64,000 nucleotides of DNA from Caldimonas mangrovi (GCF_023721835.1 NZ_JAMKFE010000001.1:434001-498000), one strand, 5' to 3'; positions 55,698 through 64,000 are shown, counted from the first letter of the stretch. Program-made: numbers and translations. Notes: generated by a model from the letters alone, not told the origin.

Positions 55698-56288
55698 ATG
55701 ACCGAAACCACCATCGTTCCAGACGAGCGTCACCTCGAAGAACGGTCGCTGGAATCGACCCAGGTCTACAAGGGCCACTTTCTCGAGGTCCGGCGTGACC
55801 GGGTCGGGCTGCCCGACGGCAACGAGGCGCATCGCGAATACATCGTCCACCCGGGGGCCGTGATGATCGTGCCCATCCTCGACGACGGGCGGCTGGTGCT
55901 GGAGCGCCAGTATCGCCATCCGCTGGGCCGGGTGATGATTGAATTTCCCGCCGGCAAGCTGGATCCGGGCGAGCCCGGCCGCCGCTGTGCCGAGCGCGAA
56001 CTGCTCGAGGAAACTGGCTACAGCGCGCGCCAGTGGGCACACGCCGGTACCCTGCACAATGCCATTGCCTATTCGGACGAGGGCATCCAGATCTGGTTTG
56101 CTCGCAGCCTGACGGCCGGCGCCAGTCAGCTCGATGCCGGCGAGTTCGTCGAGGTATTCACCGCCACCACGGACGAACTCGACGCCTGGGTGCGCGACGG
56201 CCTTGTCACCGACGCGAAGACGATGATCGGGCTGCTGTGGCTGCATCAATGGCAGGCCGGCCGCTGGGATTTGCGCTGGCACGCATGA
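55698..56288 (+). CDS. nudF: Nudix hydrolase, ADP-ribose pyrophosphatase type
   Basis: A protein of 196 residues. The Nudix box runs from GKLDPGE to RELLEETGY with the spacing GX5EX7REUXEEXGU. It begins with VYKGHFLEVRRDRV and has EYIVHPGAVMIVP before the box, as in ADP-ribose pyrophosphatases. It would hydrolyse ADP-ribose to AMP and ribose phosphate. It follows the DUF2818 gene by 17 bp. Confidence 0.92.
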   Translation: MTETTIVPDERHLEERSLESTQVYKGHFLEVRRDRVGLPDGNEAHREYIVHPGAVMIVPILDDGRLVLERQYRHPLGRVMIEFPAGKLDPGEPGRRCAERELLEETGYSARQWAHAGTLHNAIAYSDEGIQIWFARSLTAGASQLDAGEFVEVFTATTDELDAWVRDGLVTDAKTMIGLLWLHQWQAGRWDLRWHA

Positions 56289-56319
56289 GTTCGCCGGGAA
56301 GTCTGCCGATAATCGCGCC

Positions 56320-56763
56320 ATGAAGGTGCTCAACCTCCAGTGCCGGCACGGCCATGGTTTCGAGGGATGGTTCTCGTCCGAGGACGACTACCGCTCCCAA
56401 CATGCCCGCGGGCTGGTCGAGTGCCCGCTGTGTGCCGACACCGAAGTGAGCAAGCTGCCGAGCGCGCCGCGGCTCAATCTTTCCGGGGCGAAGGACGCGC
56501 CGGCTGAAGCCAAACCGGTGGCCGCCGGGTCGTCGGGTTCCATGCAAGCGCTATGGCTGCAGGCCCTGCGGCACGTGATCGAGAACACCGAGGATGTCGG
56601 CGAGCGCTTTGTCGAGGAGGCTCGGCGCATGCACTATGGCGAATCGGACGCCCGCAACATCCGTGGGCAGGCAACGCGCGAGGAGACCGAAGCGCTGCAG
56701 GAGGAGGGCATCGAGGTGATGCCGCTGCCGTTGCTGCCGGCGCTCAAGGAGCCGGTGCAGTAG
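56320..56763 (+). CDS. DUF1178 family protein
   Basis: A protein of 147 residues. The N-terminus has zinc-ribbon-like elements (LQCRHGHGFEGWFSS and VECPLCADTEVSKLPSAPR), then a linker and helical segment with HYGESDARNIRGQATREET. The role is unknown. It ends by overlapping the converging FAD dehydrogenase gene by 20 bp. Confidence 0.88.
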   Translation: MKVLNLQCRHGHGFEGWFSSEDDYRSQHARGLVECPLCADTEVSKLPSAPRLNLSGAKDAPAEAKPVAAGSSGSMQALWLQALRHVIENTEDVGERFVEEARRMHYGESDARNIRGQATREETEALQEEGIEVMPLPLLPALKEPVQ

Positions 56764-58177
56764 GGGCAGACCCCAGCATCCGTCCCGGGTTCATCCGGTT
56801 GTCCGGATCCAGCGCCTGCTTGATCGAGCGCATCAAGCCCAGTGCGACGGCCGATTTGCGCCGCGTCAGCTCTTCCCGCTTCAAGGCGCCGATGCCGTGC
56901 TCAGCCGAGATCGAGCCGCTGTGAGCCGCGACGGCGTCGTAGACCAACTCGTTGACCTGTGCTTCATGCTCGCGCAGGAACTCGGCAGCGCTGGTTCCTT
57001 CGGGCGCCTGCACGTTGTAGTGCAGATTGCCGTCGCCGAGGTGGCCGAAGTTCACCAGCCGAGCGCCGGGGAAGGCCTGTGCCAGCCGGGCATCGGTCTG
57101 TGCGACGAACGACGGGATGCGCGAGACCGGGACCGAGATGTCGTGCTTGATATTGAGCCCCTCCTCAGCTTGTGCGAGCGGGATCGACTCGCGCAAGTGC
57201 CACAGACTGCGCGACTGGTCGATGCTCTCTGCCACGGCCGCGTCGGTGATCAGCTCCTGTTCCAGCGCGGCTTCGAGCATGCTTTCGAACAGCGTACGGG
57301 CGTGCACTTCGGACTCGGTATCGGACTGCTCCAGCAGCACCATCCAGGGTGATGGTGCAAGGGGTTGGCGGATCTGAGGGAAGTGCTTCGCGACGAGTTC
57401 GAGCGCAAACCCGCCCATCACTTCGAAGCCCGTGAGGCCGGCCCCCAGCCGCGCCTGCGCGCACTGGAGCAGACCCACGGCCTGCTCCAGCGACCCCACC
57501 GCCGCCAGCGCAGTGACTTTGGCCGCCGGCTGCGGGTACAGCTTGAGCGTCGCTGCGGTTATGATGCCCAGCGTGCCTTCGCTGCCGATGTAGAGGTCAC
57601 GCAGGTCGTAGCCGGTGTTGTCCTTGCGCAGCCCGCTGAGGCCGTTCCAGACCTCGCCGGCGGGCGTCACGACCTCCAGGCCGAGGCACAGCTCGCGTGC
57701 ATTGCCGTAGCGCAGCACCTGCGTGCCGCCGGCGTTGGTGGCGAGGTTGCCGCCGATCGTGCAGCTGCCCTCGGCCGCGAGACTCAACGGGAACAGCAGG
57801 CTCTGCGCCGCGGCAGCCTCCTGCACGGCTTGCAGCACGCAGCCCGCGTCGACGGTCATGGTCAGGTTGGCCGCATCGATCTCACGGACCCGGTTCAACC
57901 GTTGCAGGCTCAGCAGCAGCTGGGTGCCGCTCGCGTCGGGCACCGACCCGCCGACCAGGCCGGTGTTGCCCCCCTGGGGAACGATCGCCACGCCGTGCGC
58001 CGCACAGGCCTGGACCACCGTTGCCACCTCCTGGGTGCTGCCCGGGCGCACGACCGCGAGCGCCTGGCCGCGGTAGCGCTTGCGCCAGTCGAGCTCCCAG
58101 GCGGACAGGTCGCCGCCGACCAGGACGTGTGGGGCGCCAACGGCGGCGCGCAGGGTGTCGAGCAGTGGTGCGTTCAT
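56744..58177 (-). CDS. FAD-linked 2-hydroxyacid dehydrogenase (GlcD/D2HGDH-like)
   Basis: A protein of 477 residues. The FAD-binding domain (type 4) includes IVPQGGNTGLVGGSVPD and GSCTIGGNLATNAGGTQVLRYGN, with YIGSEGTLGIITAATL. The C-terminal domain has VNFGHLGDGNLHYNV and SAEHGIGALKREEL, including the metal-binding histidine region. It oxidises a D-2-hydroxyacid such as D-lactate, glycolate or 2-hydroxyglutarate. The start at 58177 overlaps the DUF2069 stop as ATGA. Confidence 0.93.
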   Translation of the reverse strand: MNAPLLDTLRAAVGAPHVLVGGDLSAWELDWRKRYRGQALAVVRPGSTQEVATVVQACAAHGVAIVPQGGNTGLVGGSVPDASGTQLLLSLQRLNRVREIDAANLTMTVDAGCVLQAVQEAAAAQSLLFPLSLAAEGSCTIGGNLATNAGGTQVLRYGNARELCLGLEVVTPAGEVWNGLSGLRKDNTGYDLRDLYIGSEGTLGIITAATLKLYPQPAAKVTALAAVGSLEQAVGLLQCAQARLGAGLTGFEVMGGFALELVAKHFPQIRQPLAPSPWMVLLEQSDTESEVHARTLFESMLEAALEQELITDAAVAESIDQSRSLWHLRESIPLAQAEEGLNIKHDISVPVSRIPSFVAQTDARLAQAFPGARLVNFGHLGDGNLHYNVQAPEGTSAAEFLREHEAQVNELVYDAVAAHSGSISAEHGIGALKREELTRRKSAVALGLMRSIKQALDPDNRMNPGRMLGSAPTAPAP

Positions 58178-58557
58178 GGCGGCGAAGGAGAAGTCTGGGC
58201 GGCCGTACTCTTCAGGCGAATGCGGACATGCAAGGCGCAGGCGACGAACAGCAGCAGGCACAGCAGCACCTCGACGGCGGCGAGCACCGCGCTCAGCCCG
58301 CTGTCGCTGGTGGCCCGCACGGCGCCTTCGGTGAAGTAGATCCACACCATCAGGCTGACCCAGCGGTAGGTGTACATGCGGTGCCTGAGCAGCCCGGCCA
58401 GCGGCAACGTCAGCGGCAGCACCTTGAGCGCGAGCCACGAGCCGCCGGGGCGCAGCGGGGCGAGCCACAGTTCCCATGCGAGACCGAGCACGATCAGCCC
58501 CAGCAGGCTGCCGACGGCCAGCGTGCGCGTGTGGTCCACGAGGGAAGAGCGATTCAT
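58174..58557 (-). CDS. DUF2069 family membrane protein
   Basis: A protein of 127 residues with four predicted membrane helices (LAVGSLLGLIVLGLAWELWLAP; YRWVSLMVWIYFTEGAVRA). An in-frame ATG at 58566 is an alternative start; neither has a Shine-Dalgarno sequence. It is coupled by a four-base overlap to the dehydrogenase gene. The role is unknown. Confidence 0.85.
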   Translation of the reverse strand: MNRSSLVDHTRTLAVGSLLGLIVLGLAWELWLAPLRPGGSWLALKVLPLTLPLAGLLRHRMYTYRWVSLMVWIYFTEGAVRATSDSGLSAVLAAVEVLLCLLLFVACALHVRIRLKSTAAQTSPSPP

Positions 58558-58576
58558 CGATGGCATGATACCGGCC

Positions 58577-59812
58577 ATGAATTTCCCCACGGGACTGCGC
58601 CACTCGTGGCGTGTGCAGGTCGCCAGGCTTGTGCAGACGCTGCACGACTGGCCCTGGATGGACACGCTCAAGACGCTGCGCCAGCGCTTTCGCGAAGACC
58701 GGCTGGGCCTCACGGCCAGCAGCCTCACGTTCACCACCATCATTTCGCTGGTTCCGCTGTTCACGGTGACGCTCGCCGTGTTCACCGCCTTCCCGATGTT
58801 CGGCCGCTTCCAGACAGCACTGGAGAAGTATTTCGTCCAGAGCCTGGTCCCCGATGCCATCGCGAAGCCCGTGCTGCGCGCGCTCACGCAGTTCGCGCTC
58901 AACTCGAACCGGCTCGGCACCGCCGGTCTGGTGATTCTGATGTTCACGGCCCTCGCGCTGATGCTGACCATCGACCGCACGCTGAATGCGATCTGGCGCG
59001 TGCGCAAGCCGCGGCCGATCGCGCACCGCGTGCTGGTGTACTGGGCGGCGGCCACGTTGGGGCCGCTGCTGCTGGGCGTCAGCCTCACCGTCACCTCCTA
59101 TGCCCTGGCGCGGTCGCGCGGCATCGTCGGCGACTACTTCGACGCATTGAACTGGGTGCTCAACGTGCTCGAGTTCGGGCTGTTCGTCGGCGGCATTGCC
59201 GCCCTGTTCCGCTATGTGCCCAACGTCTATGTGCGCTGGTCTCATGCGCTGTCGGGCGCCTTGTTCGTCGCGCTCGGCTTCGAGGTGGCGAAGAGCCTGC
59301 TCGCCTGGTACTTGCGCAAGGTGCCCACCTATTCGGCGGTGTACGGCACGTTCGCCACGGTGCCGATCTTTCTGGTCTGGATCTACCTCGGCTGGGTCAT
59401 CGTGCTGCTGGGCGCGGTGATGGCGGCCTATGCGCCGAGCCTGCAAATGCGCGTCGTGCGGCGCCCCGACACGCCGGGCCAGCGCTTCCACCTTGCAGTG
59501 ACCCTGATGCGCGAACTGCAGCTGGCGCGCGCTCAGAGCTTCCACGGCATCACGGCGGCGGGCCTGGCCGAGCACTTGCGGACCGACCCGTTGCAGATCG
59601 AACCCGTGCTGGAAAGCCTCGTCGCGCTCGACTGGATCGGCCGGCTCGAGGAGGAGGGCGGTTCGCGTTACGTGCTGCTGGTCGACCCGGAGAAGACGCT
59701 GGCGCAACCCCTGGTCGCCGAACTGCTGCTCGACCCGGCGCCCAACCTGCGCGGCTTCTGGGACCGCGCCGGCTTCTCGACCCTCACGCTGGCAGACGTG
59801 CTCAAGGCGTAG
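58577..59812 (+). CDS. YihY/BrkB family inner-membrane protein
   Basis: A protein of 411 residues with six membrane helices in the first 290 residues (ASSLTFTTIISLVPLFTVTLAVF; TYSAVYGTFATVPIFLVWIYLGWVIVLLGA), then a C-terminal cytoplasmic winged-helix-like region. The family was once called ribonuclease BN by mistake; its real role is unclear. It is divergent from the DUF2069 gene, with start codons only 19 bp apart. Confidence 0.92.
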   Translation: MNFPTGLRHSWRVQVARLVQTLHDWPWMDTLKTLRQRFREDRLGLTASSLTFTTIISLVPLFTVTLAVFTAFPMFGRFQTALEKYFVQSLVPDAIAKPVLRALTQFALNSNRLGTAGLVILMFTALALMLTIDRTLNAIWRVRKPRPIAHRVLVYWAAATLGPLLLGVSLTVTSYALARSRGIVGDYFDALNWVLNVLEFGLFVGGIAALFRYVPNVYVRWSHALSGALFVALGFEVAKSLLAWYLRKVPTYSAVYGTFATVPIFLVWIYLGWVIVLLGAVMAAYAPSLQMRVVRRPDTPGQRFHLAVTLMRELQLARAQSFHGITAAGLAEHLRTDPLQIEPVLESLVALDWIGRLEEEGGSRYVLLVDPEKTLAQPLVAELLLDPAPNLRGFWDRAGFSTLTLADVLKA

Positions 59813-59831
59813 GGGGGCGATCAGACCCCCG

Positions 59832-60413
59832 TCAGGTGCTGTGAATCACGACCAGCAAGGCGGTCGCCGTCGTCTTGCCCGGGTTGCGGATCGCATGAGG
59901 CTTGTCGACGCCGTAACGGGCCGTCTCGCCATGCTTGAGGCGCTGCACCGCCTCTCCGGCGGTGACGTCGAGCATTCCCGTCAACACGCTCAGATGCTCG
60001 CGTGAGCCGGGCTCGTGCGCCTGCGACTCGAGCGCTCCGCCCGGCTGCATCACGAGCTCGTACCACTCGAACTGTCCGGCCAGCTCGATCGGCCCGAGGA
60101 TGCGCAGTTCGCATCGCTGATCAGGCGTTCGCAGCGACGGCGTCGCGTGCGCTGGGACGGTCACGATAGGCGGAAGCGTCGGCTCGCCGCCTTCCAGCAG
60201 CTGCGCCAACGGCACGTCCAGTGCATTGGCCAACCGCCAGACGACGGCGACCGTGGGGTTGGCCTGGTTGCGCTCGATCTGCGACAACATCGACTTCGAC
60301 ACGCCCGCCCGGCGCGAGAGCTCATCGAGCGACAGCCGTTCGGCTTGGCGCAGGGCCTGAATGCGTTCTCCGACGCGAGGAGGTTGGGATACCGGCGAAG
60401 CGGGAGCGGGCAT
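59832..60413 (-). CDS. XRE-family regulator with C-terminal cupin domain
   Basis: A protein of 193 residues. The helix-turn-helix lies at residues 14-68 (RIQALRQAERLSLDELSRRAGVSKSMLSQIER). The cupin domain follows (EWYELVMQPGGALESQAHEPGSREHLSVLTG). I chose the ATG at 60413; a longer start at 60479 would run through the palindromic operator. Its partner across the divergent region is kbl-tdh, so it probably controls threonine breakdown and itself. Confidence 0.9.
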   Translation of the reverse strand: MPAPASPVSQPPRVGERIQALRQAERLSLDELSRRAGVSKSMLSQIERNQANPTVAVVWRLANALDVPLAQLLEGGEPTLPPIVTVPAHATPSLRTPDQRCELRILGPIELAGQFEWYELVMQPGGALESQAHEPGSREHLSVLTGMLDVTAGEAVQRLKHGETARYGVDKPHAIRNPGKTTATALLVVIHST

Positions 60414-60454
60414 GCGGTTGACTTCCGGGGCGAGGCTATGGATACTGCACAAAA

Positions 60455-60498
60455 GTTCGATATATCGAACATTGTCCATTGAATTGGATGTATCGAAC
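60455..60498. promoter_or_regulatory. Palindromic operator between the XRE/cupin gene and kbl
   Basis: A perfect 16-bp palindrome, GTTCGATATATCGAAC, lies at 60455-60470. A second half-site, TATCGAAC, is at 60491-60498, 28 bp further on. It lies in the 132-bp divergent region. It is probably the binding site of the XRE/cupin protein; inferred from position and symmetry. Confidence 0.7.
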
Positions 60499-60545
60499 GC
60501 CGCCAGTGTGCCTCACCGGTCACCGCAGAGGAAGGAAACCAGCCG

Positions 60546-61754
60546 ATGTCCACCGCCGATTTTTACCGCCACCTGCAAGCCGAGCTCGATGCGACGCGTG
60601 AGGCCGGCCTGTACAAGACCGAGCGCATCATCGCGACACCGCAGGGCGCGGTGATCCGCACTACCGATGGCCGCGAGGTGATCAACCTGTGCGCGAACAA
60701 CTACCTCGGGCTGTCGTCGCACCCGCGCGTGATCGAGGCGGCGCAGGCCGCCTTGCGCACGCATGGCTACGGTCTCAGCTCGGTGCGCTTCATCTGCGGC
60801 ACCCAAGACCTGCACAAGCAGCTCGAGGCACGCCTGTCTCGCTTCCTCGGCACCGAAGACACGATCCTCTACGCAGCGGCCTTCGACGCCAATGGCGGCC
60901 TGTTCGAGCCGCTGCTCGGCGAGCAGGATGCGGTGATCAGCGACGCACTGAACCACGCCTCCATCATCGACGGCATCCGCCTGTGCAAGGCACGGCGCTA
61001 TCGCTACGAACACAACAACCTGGAAGACTTGGAGCGTTGCCTGGAGCAAGCCCGGGCCGACGGCGCGCGCTTCATGGTGGTGTTTACCGACGGGGCCTTT
61101 TCGATGGACGGCACCATCGCGCAGCTCGACCGCATTCGCGAAATCACCGACCGCTACGGGGCGCTGCTCGGCATCGACGAATGCCACGCGACCGGCTTCC
61201 TGGGACGCAACGGGCGCGGCACGCACGAATTCCGGGGGCTGCTACAAGGTGGGCGCTGCGGCGTCGACATCATCACCGGCACGCTCGGCAAGGCCCTCGG
61301 CGGCGCCAGCGGCGGCTTCACCAGCGGCCGGCGCGAGGTGATCGAGCTGTTGCGTCAGCGTTCGCGGCCCTATTTGTTCTCGAACACGCTGGCGCCGGTG
61401 ATCGCCGGTGCGTCGATCGCGGTGCTCGACCTGCTGGAAGCGTCGACCGAGCTGCGCGACAAGCTGGAAGCGAACACCCGCCACTTCCGCATGGCCATTG
61501 CCAAGGCCGGCTTCGAGATCAAGCCGGGAGACCACCCGATCGTTCCCATCATGGTCTACGACGCTGCGAAGGCACAGCAGCTCAGCGCGCGTCTGCTGGA
61601 ACTCGGCATCTATGCGATCGGATTTTTCTACCCGGTGGTCCCCAAGGGGCAGGCGCGCATCCGCGTGCAGCTGTCGGCAGTGCACGAGCGCGAGCATCTC
61701 GATGCCGCGGTGGCCGCCTTCGTGAAGGCCGGTCGCGAACTCGGGCTGGTGTGA
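60546..61754 (+). CDS. kbl: 2-amino-3-ketobutyrate CoA ligase (glycine C-acetyltransferase)
   Basis: A protein of 402 residues of the alpha-oxoamine synthase family. It cleaves 2-amino-3-ketobutyrate with CoA to glycine and acetyl-CoA. The start is NLCANNYLGLSSHPRV; DECHATGFLGRNGRGTHE and the PLP lysine in TGTLGKALGGASGG are visible. AGGAAGGAAA precedes the ATG. It forms an operon with the threonine dehydrogenase gene 10 bp downstream. Confidence 0.96.
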   Translation: MSTADFYRHLQAELDATREAGLYKTERIIATPQGAVIRTTDGREVINLCANNYLGLSSHPRVIEAAQAALRTHGYGLSSVRFICGTQDLHKQLEARLSRFLGTEDTILYAAAFDANGGLFEPLLGEQDAVISDALNHASIIDGIRLCKARRYRYEHNNLEDLERCLEQARADGARFMVVFTDGAFSMDGTIAQLDRIREITDRYGALLGIDECHATGFLGRNGRGTHEFRGLLQGGRCGVDIITGTLGKALGGASGGFTSGRREVIELLRQRSRPYLFSNTLAPVIAGASIAVLDLLEASTELRDKLEANTRHFRMAIAKAGFEIKPGDHPIVPIMVYDAAKAQQLSARLLELGIYAIGFFYPVVPKGQARIRVQLSAVHEREHLDAAVAAFVKAGRELGLV

Positions 61755-61764
61755 GGTGACGGCG

Positions 61765-62715
61765 ATGAACACCAGGATCCTCGTCATTGGCGCCAACGGC
61801 CAGATCGGCAGCGAGCTGACCGAGGCCCTGATCGCCCGCTACGGCAACGACGCGGTGGTGGCTTCGGACATCGGGCCGGCAGCGCGCACCGGACAGGTCT
61901 GCTACGAGTCCTTGGACGTGCTCGATGCGCAGGCGCTCGCCAGCGTGGTCGCGCGCCATTGCATCACGCAGGTCTACCACTTGGCTGCGGCGCTGTCGGC
62001 GCGCGGCGAGCAGCACCCGGTGTGGGCCTGGGACCTGAACATGCGCGGCCTGCTGAACGTGCTGGAGGTGGCACGTGAACACCGCCTGCAGCGCGTCTTC
62101 TGGCCCAGTTCGATCGCGGCCTTCGGTCCCGGCACACCGGCCGAACCGGCGCCACAGCATGCGGTGATGGACCCGGGCACCGTATACGGCATCTCCAAGC
62201 TGGCCGGTGAACGCTGGTGCGCCTGGTACCACGCGAAGCACGGCCTGGACGTGCGCAGCGTGCGCTACCCGGGTCTGATCAGCTGGAAGACCCCACCGGG
62301 TGGCGGCACCACCGACTATGCGGTGGAGATCTTCCATGCGGCGCGCAAGCGGGGCTGCTACGAGTGCTTTCTCTCGGCCGACACGCGGCTGCCGATGATG
62401 TACATGCCCGATGCGCTGCGGGCCACGATCGAGCTGATGGAAGCGCCCGCTGAGCGCATCCGCGAGCGTGGGTCCTACAACCTGGCGGGCGTCAGTTTCA
62501 CGCCTGACGAGATCGCGATGGAAATCGAACGCCGCATGCCGGGCTTTTCAGTCAGCTACGCGCCCGACTTTCGTGACGCCATCGCGCGCACATGGCCGCG
62601 CTCGATCGACGACAGTGCGGCGCGCACCGACTGGGGCTGGCGGCCGCGTTTCGGCCTCGGCGCGCTGGTGGAGGACATGCTTGCGCACATCCCGGTGCAC
62701 CGGCTGGCGGCCTGA
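61765..62715 (+). CDS. tdh: L-threonine 3-dehydrogenase, NAD-dependent epimerase type
   Basis: A protein of 316 residues with a Rossmann NAD site (VIGANGQIGSEL), the short-chain dehydrogenase YGISK catalytic pair and GGGTTDYAVEIFHAA, as in epimerase-family threonine dehydrogenases rather than the zinc MDR type of E. coli. It converts threonine to 2-amino-3-ketobutyrate, the substrate of Kbl. The ATG at 61765 has GAGGTGA just upstream; GTG at 61756 is a weaker alternative. Confidence 0.9.
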   Translation: MNTRILVIGANGQIGSELTEALIARYGNDAVVASDIGPAARTGQVCYESLDVLDAQALASVVARHCITQVYHLAAALSARGEQHPVWAWDLNMRGLLNVLEVAREHRLQRVFWPSSIAAFGPGTPAEPAPQHAVMDPGTVYGISKLAGERWCAWYHAKHGLDVRSVRYPGLISWKTPPGGGTTDYAVEIFHAARKRGCYECFLSADTRLPMMYMPDALRATIELMEAPAERIRERGSYNLAGVSFTPDEIAMEIERRMPGFSVSYAPDFRDAIARTWPRSIDDSAARTDWGWRPRFGLGALVEDMLAHIPVHRLAA

Positions 62716-62724
62716 TGTCTGGGC

Positions 62725-63057
62725 TCAGAAGGCAATCTTGCCGGTCCACAGGTCCTTGTACATGACCCAGTCGCCCATGAAGCTGTAGAGCGGACGCTTG
62801 AAAGAGGCCGGCTTGTTTTTCTCGAAGCCGAAGTGCCCGACCCATGCGAAGCCGTATCCGCACAGCAAGCCGACCAGCAGCCAGTACGGCTGAGCGGTTG
62901 CGATCGACAGCGCGAGGCAGCTCAGTGCAAGTGTCGAGCCGATGAAATGCAGCCGCCGGCAGGTGCGGTTGCTGTGCTCGGCGAGGTAGAACGGATAGAA
63001 CTCCGCGAAGCTCTTGCAAGCCTTGGGGTCGGTGGGAGCAAGCGTGGACGTGTTCAT
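62725..63057 (-). CDS. DUF962 (Mpo1-like) membrane protein
   Basis: A protein of 110 residues with two membrane helices. The segments FYPFYLAEHSNRTCRRLHFIG, GYGFAWVGHFGFEKNKPASF and YSFMGDW are the DUF962 signature; the His and Asn/Glu residues are conserved. Yeast Mpo1 is a dioxygenase acting on 2-hydroxy fatty acids, but the bacterial role is untested. The start overlaps the hydrolase stop as ATGA. Confidence 0.9.
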   Translation of the reverse strand: MNTSTLAPTDPKACKSFAEFYPFYLAEHSNRTCRRLHFIGSTLALSCLALSIATAQPYWLLVGLLCGYGFAWVGHFGFEKNKPASFKRPLYSFMGDWVMYKDLWTGKIAF

Positions 63058-63890
63058 GCAGCAGCCTCCTTGGGCGGTGACGACAGGAACGCCTTCATCG
63101 CATTCAACACGCCATCGGGCGCTTCCGCCATCAGGTTGTGCCCGGCCTTCAAGCGGCATACCTCTGCTTTCAGCAGCCGCACCAGCTCGGCGGTCGCCTT
63201 GGGCGAAGTCATTTGATCCTTGTCGCCCAGCAGGAGCTGCACCGGGCAGCACACCCGCTCGGCGGCACGTGCGGCGCCGGCATAGCGGTCGCACACCGTG
63301 AAGTCGTGGAGGAACAGATTGGCGCCCTCGTGCCGGGCCGCGTAGCCCGCCTGCAGGCGCCGCATCAGGGCCCGATTGGCGCCATGCAGCCAGGCGCCGG
63401 GGCCGGGCGCCGATGGTTTGGCGGCGATCGTCGAGTGAGAGAACGTGTTGACCATCTCGATGGCCTTTTGCGGCGTGTCTCGGGCGGTGTCGAGCAATGC
63501 GGCCGACACCTTCATCGGGTAGGCGGTGGCGAGCAGCATCAGATGCGTGGCGCGCTCGCCGAGCGTCGCGGCAGCCTCGAGCGCGATCAGCGAGCCCATG
63601 CTGTGGCCGGCGAAGGCCGCGCGCTGCACGCCGGCGGCTGCGAGCAAGTCGACCGTCCAGGCGCCGAGCGCTTCGACGTCCGCCAGCGCGGGCCCGTCGC
63701 TGCGTCCGTGCCCGGGCAGGTCGACGGCCAGCACCGACCAGCCGTGATGGGCCAGGTAGCGGCTTTGCAATGCCCACGCGCTGTGGTCGTGCAGCGCGCC
63801 GTGGATCAGCACGAGGCACGGTTGGGCGGCGTCGAACGGCCTGCCGCCGGTATAGGCATACGCCTCGCGGCCTTGTACGGTCAACTTCAT
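63054..63890 (-). CDS. Alpha/beta hydrolase
   Basis: A protein of 278 residues with the alpha/beta-hydrolase fold. HGALHDHSAW is the oxyanion region, Ser is in AGHSMGS, Asp in LLGDKDQMTSP and His in KAGHNLM. The substrate is unknown. It lies between metZ-like and DUF962 genes, joined by four-base overlaps on both sides, so it is likely translated with them. Confidence 0.92.
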   Translation of the reverse strand: MKLTVQGREAYAYTGGRPFDAAQPCLVLIHGALHDHSAWALQSRYLAHHGWSVLAVDLPGHGRSDGPALADVEALGAWTVDLLAAAGVQRAAFAGHSMGSLIALEAAATLGERATHLMLLATAYPMKVSAALLDTARDTPQKAIEMVNTFSHSTIAAKPSAPGPGAWLHGANRALMRRLQAGYAARHEGANLFLHDFTVCDRYAGAARAAERVCCPVQLLLGDKDQMTSPKATAELVRLLKAEVCRLKAGHNLMAEAPDGVLNAMKAFLSSPPKEAAA

Positions 63891-64000
63891 GCGCCGCCTC
63901 CCGATTTCTCGGCCACTTTCAGCGCGCGGCCCAGGTCGTCGATCAGGTCGTCGGCGTCCTCGAGCCCGATCGACAGGCGGATCGTCCCTTGCGCAATGCC
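63887..64000 (-). CDS. metZ: MetZ/cystathionine gamma-synthase family enzyme, C-terminal end (partial)
   Basis: The frame is open from the window edge to the TGA at 63889-63887, giving the last 37 residues: TIRLSIGLEDADDLIDDL is the conserved end of the Cys/Met PLP-dependent family, followed by a Lys/Gly-rich tail. In Burkholderiales this position suggests O-succinylhomoserine sulfhydrylase. The active-site lysine lies outside the window, so the exact enzyme is not certain. Confidence 0.75.
   Translation of the reverse strand, partial: GIAQGTIRLSIGLEDADDLIDDLGRALKVAEKSGGGA

Noticed and set aside
59812-59831. Terminator between the YihY-type gene and the XRE/cupin gene
   Set aside because: Only a five-base GGGGG/CCCCC stem with no U-tract is present.

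Overview
The window is high-GC, gene-dense bacterial chromosome. Gene content and order (rpsO-pnp, a quinone reductase, tpiA-secG, tRNA-Leu(GAG), then a complete nuoA-N operon followed by DUF2818, a Nudix hydrolase and DUF1178) match Betaproteobacteria of the order Burkholderiales, probably the Leptothrix/Rubrivivax/Comamonadaceae side. The small Trp-rich TIGR04438-type protein and the fused PhaAB antiporter agree with this. The placement is inferred from synteny and protein character; no database search was run. No phage, insertion sequence, integron, CRISPR array or rRNA operon was seen.

Layout. 1-1505 (+): the end of an alpha-E protein, a transglutaminase and a small hypothetical gene. 1527-6649 (-): a translationally coupled MoxR ATPase, DUF58, TgpA-like transglutaminase and MltB cluster. 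6701-9005 (+): a deacetylase-family enzyme and an MscS channel. 9054-10580 (-): class I fumarase. 10690-16722 (-): a six-gene Mrp/Pha cation/proton antiporter operon with fused A and B subunits. 16830-17960 (-): two small membrane proteins. 18143-23672 (+): acetyl-CoA synthetase with a 125-bp tandem repeat at its end, a MATE exporter and a PabB-PabC fusion. 23723-27993: cytochrome c, a Trp-rich protein, ilvD, a divergent LysR regulator and lgt. 28134-32424 (-): a nitrate-type ABC transporter behind an ANTAR-type antitermination leader, its nasT-like regulator and a small helix-turn-helix protein. 32647-39798 (+): tsaD, a periplasmic binding protein, rpsO, pnp, a quinone oxidoreductase and tpiA. 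39836-56763 (+): secG, tRNA-Leu, nuoA-N, DUF2818, Nudix and DUF1178. 56744-58557 (-): an FAD-linked dehydrogenase and DUF2069. 58577-59812 (+): a YihY-type membrane protein. 59832-62715: an XRE/cupin regulator divergent from kbl and an epimerase-type threonine dehydrogenase. 62725-64000 (-): DUF962, an alpha/beta hydrolase and the end of a MetZ-type enzyme.

How the genes work together. The window is mainly respiration and central metabolism: complex I, cytochrome c, fumarase, acetate activation and triose-phosphate isomerase. Around these sit ion homeostasis (Mrp and MscS), RNA and protein synthesis (tsaD, rpsO, pnp, tRNA, secG), amino acid and folate metabolism (ilvD, pabBC, kbl-tdh, metZ) and nitrogen assimilation.

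No new multi-gene system could be established. The best leads are regulatory or structural: two hexaloop hairpins and a terminator upstream of nrtA; the structured 125-bp tandem repeat at the acs 3' end; a hairpin-rich spacer between nuoC and nuoD; the polyglutamine tail on Pnp; and palindromic operators upstream of the XRE/kbl and LysR/ilvD gene pairs.
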